Positions 56,551 to 64,000 of a stretch of 64,000 bases of DNA are shown in pieces (positions within the stretch are counted from its first letter, which is position 1; each line of letters opens with the position of its first letter). The notes beneath the pieces were generated by a model. It was not told the DNA's origin. It was given only the letters and a program-made list of their open reading frames with translations, and did no database searches. The position numbers and the translations under genes were made by a program. The stretch is taken from assembly GCF_965363235.1 (NCBI RefSeq), contig NC_134847.1, positions 64,976,144-65,040,143 of the forward strand. Reading direction: 5' to 3'. The DNA comes from Mytilus galloprovincialis. Lineage: Eukaryota > Mollusca > Bivalvia > Mytilida > Mytilidae.

Positions 56551-57085
56551 AAAAGTGGCTGAAATCTTAAAATATTGCTGGTGCTAAAAGGGCCATTATT
56601 GGCTTAATTTGTACCTTGCTTTTTAAAGCATCCAGTATATAGAAATGGAAGTGTATCTCTTTCAGTTCGCATCTGCAACTTCTCCTGAAACACTCCACAA
56701 ATTTTGTGAAACTTTGACAGAATCTTTGTCATATCTGCATATGATGTATTTACTTTGGGAAAACATGGACTTCTTCAAATCTGCTCACAAATCAACTTAC
56801 AGGCAACAATGGTGTTAGCTAACTTCTTTAAAGCTTTATATTTTAGAAGGTGGAAGACCTGAATGATTCATACTTTGTATATAGATGCCTAATGTTATGA
56901 AGTTTCAGTCTTTCGTATGTTCATTGTCCTTTACCTCATATTTATGGCTCAATGACAACTTGAAAAAAAAAGAATTTGTAATGTAAATTTCTTTCTTATT
57001 AGGAGTAATAGGGTACCTATATTCAGTATGTCGTGTGTACCTTGCAAGGTTCTCATGCCTGTCAGACAGTTTTCATTTGACCTTG
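56551..57085 (+). other. WDR3 3' UTR and flank
   Basis: Follows the TAA of WDR3. I found no canonical AATAAA in this stretch; cleavage may use a variant signal or lie further down in the repeats. No other feature seen. Confidence 0.4.
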
Positions 57086-58867
57086 ACCTCAATTTCATGG
57101 ATCAGTGAACAAGGTTAAGTTCTTATATCATATACTATAAGCAATAGGTCTCCTATTTTCAACCGGATTTTTGTGACAAAAATGTCGGTTATTGATTTGG
57201 GGATGTACGGCGGGCGGGCGGGCTGTCGGGCAGGCGGGCGGCAATCAAATGTTGTCCGTGCATTAACTCATGAACCGTTCAACCAAAGCTTTTAAAATTT
57301 TAATATGTTATTACTGACAACTATATGAAGGTCAAGTTCAATAATGGCGATTTTGACTTTTACCGTTCAGGAGTTATGGTTCTTGAAAGATTGAAAAATG
57401 GAGTTTCCAGTCGTGTCCGTGCATTTAGGCATGAACTGTTCTACCAAAGCTTCCCAAATTTTAATATGTTGTTACTGATGACAGAATGGAGGTCAAGTTT
57501 AATAATGACGATTTTGACTTTTACCGTTCAGGAGTTATGGTTCTTGAAAGATTGAAAAATGGAGTTTCCAGTCGTGTCCGTGCATTTATGCATGAACTGT
57601 TCTATCAATGAACTGTTCTATCAAAGCTTCCGAAATTTTAATATGCTGTTACTGATGACAAAATGGAGGTCAAGTTCAATAATGACAATTTTGACTTTTA
57701 CCGTTCAGGAGTTATGGTTCTTGAAAGATTGAAAAATGGTGTTTCCCTTCATGTCCGTGCATTTTCTCATGAACCATTCAACCAAAGCTTTTGAAATTTT
57801 AATATGTTGTTACTGATGACAAAATAGAGGTCAAGTTCAATAATGACGATTTTGACTTTTACCGTTCAGGAGTTATGGTTCTTGAAAGATCGTAAAATGG
57901 CGTTTCCATTCATGTTGTTGCATTTACTCATGAACCGTTCAATCTAAGCTTTTCAAATTTTAATATGTTGATACTGATGACAAAATGGAGGTCAAATTTG
58001 ATATTGACGATTTTCACTTTCACCATTCATCAGTAATGGTTCTTGTGATATTGCTAGGACACAAAGAAATGTTAATAAATCCGGTTTGCTGTCGTTGGAC
58101 AGCCTCTTGTTGAGTATGGAATGATTGTCCAACTGGCAGATGTCATTTGACCTTTGACCTCATTTTCATGGTTCAATGGTCAAACTTAAATTTTTGCGTT
58201 TTGGTCTTTTTTTTTTATTACTATATTCAAAACTGGCTGCCAAGAAATAGCCTTAATGTAGTGCTTAAAAGTGGCGTAAAACACCCATTTTTTTTTTTTA
58301 AATCAAATATATTTTGGGTAAGGAATGATTATAAAGTGTACATGTCCAAACTGGCAGATGATATCTGACCTAAGCCCTTTGACTTCATTTTCATGGTTCA
58401 ATGTTCAAGTTATGTTTTTGCATTTTTTTTTTTTAATACTACTGGTATATTCAATAGGTAAACTATATTTGGTGTATGGAAATATTTTATGATATTCATG
58501 TCAATCTCGCAGGAATTATTTGTCCTTGACCTCATTTTCATGGTTCATTGCTCTGACGGAAGTTTTTTGTGTGTTGGTCTGTTTTTCTTAAACTTCATTC
58601 TCATGGTTCAATGGTCAATGTTAAGTCTGCATGGTGAAGTTTATTTCTTTTATACAATAAGCCATATGAACTATATTTGCTGTATGGAAGGATTGTAAGG
58701 TGTACATGTCTGTCTGGTATGGTTTATATTACATTGACCTTATTTTCATGGTTCATTGGTCAATGTTTAGTTCTCTTGGTACAAACTAATGACACTATAA
58801 GCAATAGGTCAACTATATTTGGTGAGTTGAATGATTTTAAGGTGTACATATATTTCTTGATTAGTTA
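57086..58867 (+). repeat. Array of TTGACCTCATTTTCATGGTTCA units
   Basis: Degenerate units of about 150 bases carry the block TTGACCTCATTTTCATGG, then GGTCAATGTTAAG, AAGCAATAGGTC and GTATGGAAGGATTGTAAGG. Copies start near 57086, 58157, 58379, 58525 and 58735, and the array resumes at 60244 beyond the 58875-60236 insertion. The Helentron-like repeat at 57161-58109 is inserted in it. Short frames in the array are not genes. Confidence 0.6.
57161..58109 (+). mobile_element. AACCGGAT repeat (Helentron-like) with five ~161-bp units
   Basis: The 5' hairpin is AACCGGATTTTTG with a TGTCGGTT arm. The 3' end has ATCCGGTT, exact inverse of the start, then hairpin GCTGTCGTTGGACAGC and CTCTTG before TT. 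After a (GGCG)n leader, units beginning GTCCGTGCATT start at 57254, 57415, 57576, 57753 and 57914, a period of 161 apart from one 177-bp step. Each unit has CGTTCAGGAGTTATGGTTCT. Confidence 0.75.
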
Positions 58868-58874
58868 ATCTGAC

Positions 58875-60236
58875 CATGGAAGTAATATTTAAAAGGAATA
58901 ACATCGACTAATTAGCATGTATTAACGGCCTGCAGAGCTCTGTACTAAAGTCATATGATTTTATCCAATTATAGTCTCAGCGGTAAGACCCCTTTGGTTA
59001 CTATCTGTGATACCGCGGTTGTAAAATGGCATCTGGAATTTCTTATCAGTCACATGATTTTATCGAGTCCGGTAATTATAAAGTACCTGTGTGAAATCCG
59101 AGGTTTATTAATAAGAAGGTGGCGCTGTATCATATAAAACATCTACCTTCAGAAAGAAGTCGTTTGATGTAAAAAACTTGAAAAACGGACGAGAATTGTT
59201 CAAACTACAGCAGTTTAACATGGAAAATTGTATTTAAATTAGCATATTTTTGCTTTTTACCGTTTGTTTTAAACTGTCCTAAAAGTATTTTCCGGTTAAA
59301 AGCGGATCCCGAGTTAAACAGATAAATACCGATGAATCGATCAGGTTTCACATGATGTTTAACAAAATAATGTAGGCAAATGTAGGCATAGATTTTTTTA
59401 CTGTTGAAATGTGCAAAGTTAATCGAGATTGAATAAAAGAATATTTACTTTCAAGTATTCTAAATTTATGTATATTTCATAAATGTTATTGATTGCATTA
59501 TTGAAACTGGACAACTAAAATGGGGATAATATTTTCGTAAATATATATTATTGTGGAATGCTTGTATTAATATAATAAGCTATACAGCAAAAATTATAAC
59601 AAACCGACGAAATGGGCTTGAATCTATCTGTCTTACGGTAAATTCCTTTTTACACAAATTAGTTTATGTATCAAGAACTTAAATTGAAGGATAGAACCGT
59701 TTAGAATTGTGAATATTTTAATTGACTATAAATACACGAAGGATTTAGATTTTTCGTATTTAATAAAGGGGGTCCAAACGTATTTTTTTAACAATCATCT
59801 TCCTAACTTACGGAAATGGTTTTTTAACTGTCTGTAAATATTAAAATTGAAAATGACCCAGCCTTGTTCTCCAATTTCGTATGTGATAGCTGTCGGTTTA
59901 AACTATTAAGATCAAAAACTAACCAAAAATAGGAAAAAAATGGACTAAAATAAAAATTGAACGAATGACTCTATTCGGCAGCGTACATCAACGGAATGTA
60001 ACGAATGGACTATTCAGGTAACTTCGCACGTATATACGACAAAAACTTGTCTGTTCGTAATTCTCCGTGAACACGAAAATGACCGATAAGTGTCAGTGAT
60101 TTGATCGATCACATGCGGAGAATCAATTTCCATGCCAGATATTGAACCAATTAACGAGTTATCGAAAGATGGGCGGTAACGCAGATGAAACCTTTGAAGT
60201 GACGACGATGTTATTCCTTTCAATATTACTTCCATG
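58875..60236. mobile_element. 1362-bp TIR element, possibly P-like, with 7-bp target duplication
   Basis: Inverted ends of 31-32 bp start CATGGAAGTAATATT and end GGAATAACATCG, differing by a small indel. ATCTGAC flanks both sides exactly (58868-58874 and 60237-60243). Removing the element rejoins the surrounding TTGACCTCATTTT array. The closing frame at 60014-60235 (minus) starts inside the TIR and has no recognised domain. Length of the TIR, the CATG start and a 7-8-bp duplication recall the P superfamily, but no THAP-type transposase is present. Non-autonomous. Confidence 0.75.
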
Positions 60237-60259
60237 ATCTGACATTGACCTCATTTTTT

Positions 60260-62056
60260 AGCTCACCTGACCTGAAAGGTGAAGTGAGCTTTTCTCATTA
60301 CTTGGCGTCCGTCTTCAGTAAACTTTTACAAAAACCTTCTCCTCTGAAACTACTGGGCCAAATTTAACCAAACTTGGCCACAATCATCATTGGTGTATCT
60401 TATTTGAAAAATGTGTGGCGAGACCCTGCCAACCAACCAAGATGGCCGCCATGGCTAAAAATAGAACATAGGGGTAAAATGTACATTTTGGCTTATAACT
60501 CTAAAACCATAGCATTTAGAGCAAATCTGTCATGGGGGTAAAACTGTCTATTAGGTCAAGATCTATCTGCCCTGAAATTTTCAGACAAATCAGACAACCT
60601 GTTGTTGGGTTGCTGCCCCCAAAATAGTAATTTTAAGGAAATTTTGCAATTTTTGGTTATTATCTTGAATATTATTATAGACAGAGATAAACTGCAAATA
60701 GCAATAATGTTCAGCAAAGTAAGATCTACAAATAAGTCAACATGACCAAAATTGTCAGTTGACCCCTTAAGGAGTTATTGCCCTTTATAGTCAATTTTTT
60801 AACCATTTTTCTAAAATTTTAGTAATCTTTTAAAAAAATCTTCTCCTCTGAAACTACTGCTCCAAATTTAACCAAACTTGTCCAAAATTATCATTGGGGT
60901 ATGTAGTTTAAAAAATGTGTCTGATGACCCGGCCAACCAACCAAGATGGCCACCATGGCTAAAAATAGTACTTAGGGGTGAAATGTAGATTTTGGCTAAT
61001 ATCTTTGAAAACAAAGCATTTAGATCAAATCTGACAGGGGTTTAATTGTTTACCAGGTTAAGATCTATCTGCTTTGAAATTTTCAGACAAATCAGACAAA
61101 CCGTTGTTGGGTTGCTGCCCCCGAATTAGCAATTTTAAGGAAATTTTGCAGTTTTTGGTTATTATTTTGAATATTATTATAGATAGAGATAAAGTGTAAA
61201 CAGCAATAATGTTCAGCAAAATATGATCTACAAATAAGTCAAACATGACCAAAATTGACAGTTGACTCCTTAAGGAGTTATTGCCCTTTATAGTCAATTT
61301 TTAACCATTTTTCAAAATTTTTGAAATCTTTAAAAAAAATCTTCTCATCTGAAACTACTGGGCTAAATTTAACCAAACTTGGCCACAATCATCATTGGGG
61401 TATCTTGTTTTGAACATGTGTCTGATGACCCGGCCAACTAACCGAGATGGCCACCATGGCTAAAAATAGTACATAGGGGTAGAATGTAGATTTTGGCTTA
61501 TATCTCTGAAACCGAAGAATTTAGAGCAAATCTGACAATTAAATTGTTTATCAGGTCAAGATCTTTCTGCCCTGAAATTTTCAGACAAATCGGACAACCT
61601 GTTGTTGGGTTGCTGCCCCCAAATTTGTAATTTTAAGGAAATTTGGCAGATTTTAGTTATTATCTTGAATATTATTATAGATAGAGATAAACTGTAAACA
61701 GCAATAATGTTCAGCAAAATAAGATCTGCAAATGAGTCAACATGACCAAAATTGTCAATTGATCCCTTAAGGAGATATTGCCCTTTATAGTCAATTTTTA
61801 ACAATTTTCATAAATTTTTGTAAATTTTTGTAAATTAAAAAAAAAAACTTTTTCCACTGTAATTACTCAGCCAAGTTCATTATAGTCTAGATAAATCTTA
61901 TTGTAGCAACAAGAATGTTCAGTAAAGCAGGACTCGGTAAGATCTACAAACACATCACCATCACCAAAACACAATTTTGTCATGAATTTATCTGTGTCCA
62001 TTGTTTAATATGCACATAGACCAAGGTGAGCGACACAGGCTCTTGAGAGCGTCTAG
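60260..62056 (+). mobile_element. AGCTCACC repeat (Helentron-like), third long copy
   Basis: Starts with the hairpin AGCTCACCTGACC and GGTGAAGTGAGCT. The 3' end has CCAAGGTGAGCGACACAGGC, hairpin GGCTCTTGAGAGC and GTCTAG before a T-run. Three internal units of about 550 bases follow, each with CTTCTCCTCTGAAACTACTG-like, AAGATGGCC(G/A)CCATGG and GGAGTTATTGCCCTTTA. Frames at 61058-61297 and 61556-61804 (minus) repeat between units and are not genes. Confidence 0.7.
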
Positions 62057-62257
62057 TTTTTAATCATGCTAATTTTATGTGATACTTGTAGTAAAGCTAT
62101 ATATTTAGGATTATCAACATAAAATCAATGGTTAGTAAAGAAAGGCGAGACACTTCGGCATGTGCATTCTAGCATTATAATAATGGTTTAAGGTGGACAA
62201 TAATTTGGATCCAGCAGCAAAAATTGTGTAAACATACATCATAGATATATAACATTA

Positions 62258-62494
62258 CTACATTAAATCAGCTAAACTAACATACATTTGAATCAAATGA
62301 CACCAATGTTTTTGTAGTTCATAGTAAATAAAATCTGTTACTATAGCATATAACACAATAACATTACCATGTATCTTCTCTCCCCAAAATGTACAAATTA
62401 AGGTAAATATTAATACAAGTGTGCACAAAATAATAGTAACGCTATAAAAATCTCTTGCTTCCAACTCTTGCAAAACATCTGCAACAGGAACATC
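62258..62494 (-). CDS. Possible 3'-terminal exon of a membrane protein (unrecognised)
   Basis: On the minus strand an acceptor-like TTTTTGGCTTAG is followed by an open frame of 78 codons to a TAG at 62258. It starts DVPVADVLQELEARDFYSVT and continues with a hydrophobic segment, IILCTLVLIFTLICTFWG, that could be a single transmembrane helix. I do not recognise the family and found no upstream exon before the window edge. An internal donor-like GGTAATG occurs at about 62370. It may equally be chance. Confidence 0.3.
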   Translation of the reverse strand, partial: DVPVADVLQELEARDFYSVTIILCTLVLIFTLICTFWGEKIHGNVIVLYAIVTDFIYYELQKHWCHLIQMYVSLADLM

Positions 62495-64000
62495 CTAAGC
62501 CAAAAATGTGAAAGCAACATGTAAAATTGTTTAGATACTGATCCACATCGAGCTTTACATCCAAAAGGGAAAACTGCTAAAGTAAAGAACATGAAATATC
62601 AGAAAATCTAGGTAAACTGAATGTCTGAGATGTAGCAACTCTTTAGACATGATACATTGAAAGGATCACAGGAATTTGTATAAATATTGACCTTAATAAC
62701 CGATTACAACAACCTACAGCACCTCCCAAAATATATAGAAGACAAACACAATCATGTACCAGTTATTTGGAAAGCGGTACAGGAATTTAGCTTAATTAGC
62801 CACAGCTACTGGTTGAACATTGCCACTCAATTAAACAGAAGCCTCAGAAACAACACCAAAAAGGTTTCTGAAGGTCATCATAAAATTCAATTGAAAACAG
62901 AAATCTGCAGGTCAGTAAACGAATTAGAATTGTCGGACTTCTGCTGCTAATATGTAAAACTTGGATTTCTCCTTTCTTGACTACATCATGAGAATCACTC
63001 AATTAAATCGCTGAGAAATGAGCTAAAAAGGGCTAAACTTGATATAAAGTATCCAAGAAAGTACGTTGGTTTACAGTATCTGCTGAATGAACCACTTTAA
63101 CTGATCACATCTGTAGCTCTTGTGTTGAAAGATGTAACAATTTCCAAGAGTAAATATAACAGTTTTCAATGTTAAGAGTTCTATATACCACAGGCAGGAT
63201 GAGATATACTGTAAGCAAAGTTTATGATACTACACTATTATGTCTGTTTCAATGTTTTCTTTAATTATTTTTTTTGCTGAGTTCTATCAATAAAAATAAT
63301 TTCTATTCTGTTTTAGTAACTTTATTTACAATGAATGAAAAATATATAAAACAGTATATAAGATATGATATATGTGCCACTTCCAGAAAGTAATAGCAAC
63401 TGGATTCATTTCATCATTTGTGAGGTACCAATTTTCATGGGTATGGGTTTTAAAACTGAAGTACAATAATTTTACATGAGTTTATGCATACTTTAGTAAA
63501 TCAACAACCTCCCTACCTTAATCCACAAAAATTGGTATACACAAAAACAAATAAATCCAGAGTATTCAATGTACATACATTTAGCTTGTTCATTATAATC
63601 AAACATTAAATATGGATGGGGAAAATAATCACCAAAAAAAAAAAATCAAATTATCTCCACTTAGCATATAAGGTTGGTTACTGCATAAATATTGTTCTTA
63701 GTCGATTTTTATATTTAATGAGTTTGTAAGTACTATCTAAATTCTACGAAGGATAATTTTCTCCAATATCCATGCAAAAACCTTTTACAGTATAGGAAAG
63801 TTGGAAAATCCATGTAAATATGTTTGTGTCACTAATGAAGTTTGCACTAGTGCAATATGATATATTATTGCCTGCTTGACTTTTGATTAATTTCAGAATG
63901 AAATGTGTGGCTGCTTTACACTAAAACTTATTATTTTTATTATGCACAACAAGTTAAGATATATTTTATAATGTGGAGAGGGTGATCTTCAAGAAATATA
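62495..64000. other. Flank, no gene recognised
   Basis: A+T-rich. A plus-strand frame at 62687-62950 has an acceptor-like AG and a donor-like CTGCAG/GTCAGT around it, but no family resemblance. GTTGGTTTACAGTA near 63067 is a lone MITE end. Confidence 0.4.

Noticed and set aside
58147-58868. Three overlapping plus-strand frames downstream of WDR3
   Set aside because: They follow the TTGACCTCATTTTCATGG repeat units and repeat the same peptide words, so they are products of the array.
62687-62950. Plus-strand 87-codon frame with AG and GT edges
   Set aside because: No family resemblance, no neighbouring compatible exon, and splice-like words are common by chance here.

Overview
The window reads as nuclear DNA of a bivalve mollusc, most likely a marine mussel of the Mytilus type. 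The evidence is high A+T content, split genes with GT-AG introns, a secreted C1q-domain gene of the kind expanded in bivalves, and many dispersed repeats that I recognise from bivalve genomes. No database search was run; family names rest on motifs and memory.

Two host genes are well supported. (1) A minus-strand C1q-domain gene (15147-16758) has two exons whose phases join to give a 228-residue secreted protein: signal peptide, coiled coil, C1q domain. (2) A plus-strand WDR3 (UTP12/DIP2) orthologue spans 28881-56550. Its 25 coding exons join in frame into 926 codons, close to human WDR3 (about 943 as recalled): two WD40 propellers, a C-terminal Utp12 domain and a lysine-rich tail. The product belongs to the UTP-B module of the small-subunit processome, which matures 18S rRNA in the nucleolus. 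A possible third gene is one minus-strand membrane-protein exon near 62.3 kb.

Layout. 1-15 kb holds no convincing gene, only decayed repeats. 15.1-16.8 kb is the C1q gene. 17.8-19.4 kb is a 5'-truncated LINE with an open 507-codon reading frame. 20.7-25.6 kb is a nest of insertions: a tRNA-derived SINE is split by a 4.5-kb element whose ends are inverted GATCCGGCC minisatellites; that holds a LINE relic, which is itself split by a 1.2-kb hAT-like element with a 5-bp target duplication. 25.6-28.8 kb is repeat-rich flank. 28.8-56.6 kb is WDR3, most of whose longer introns carry at least one mobile element. 57-62 kb is repeat arrays, a 1.36-kb terminal-inverted-repeat element and another long repeat. 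62-64 kb is mostly featureless.

The most unusual observations are: a 17-copy 47-bp minisatellite in WDR3 seeded from an exon-intron boundary, giving 17 consecutive 5' splice sites; a shared Helentron-like end architecture across several repeat families without evident sequence similarity; two foldback elements made of iterated short motifs; and the nested insertions at 20.7-25.6 kb, where removing each insertion restores the sequence it interrupted.
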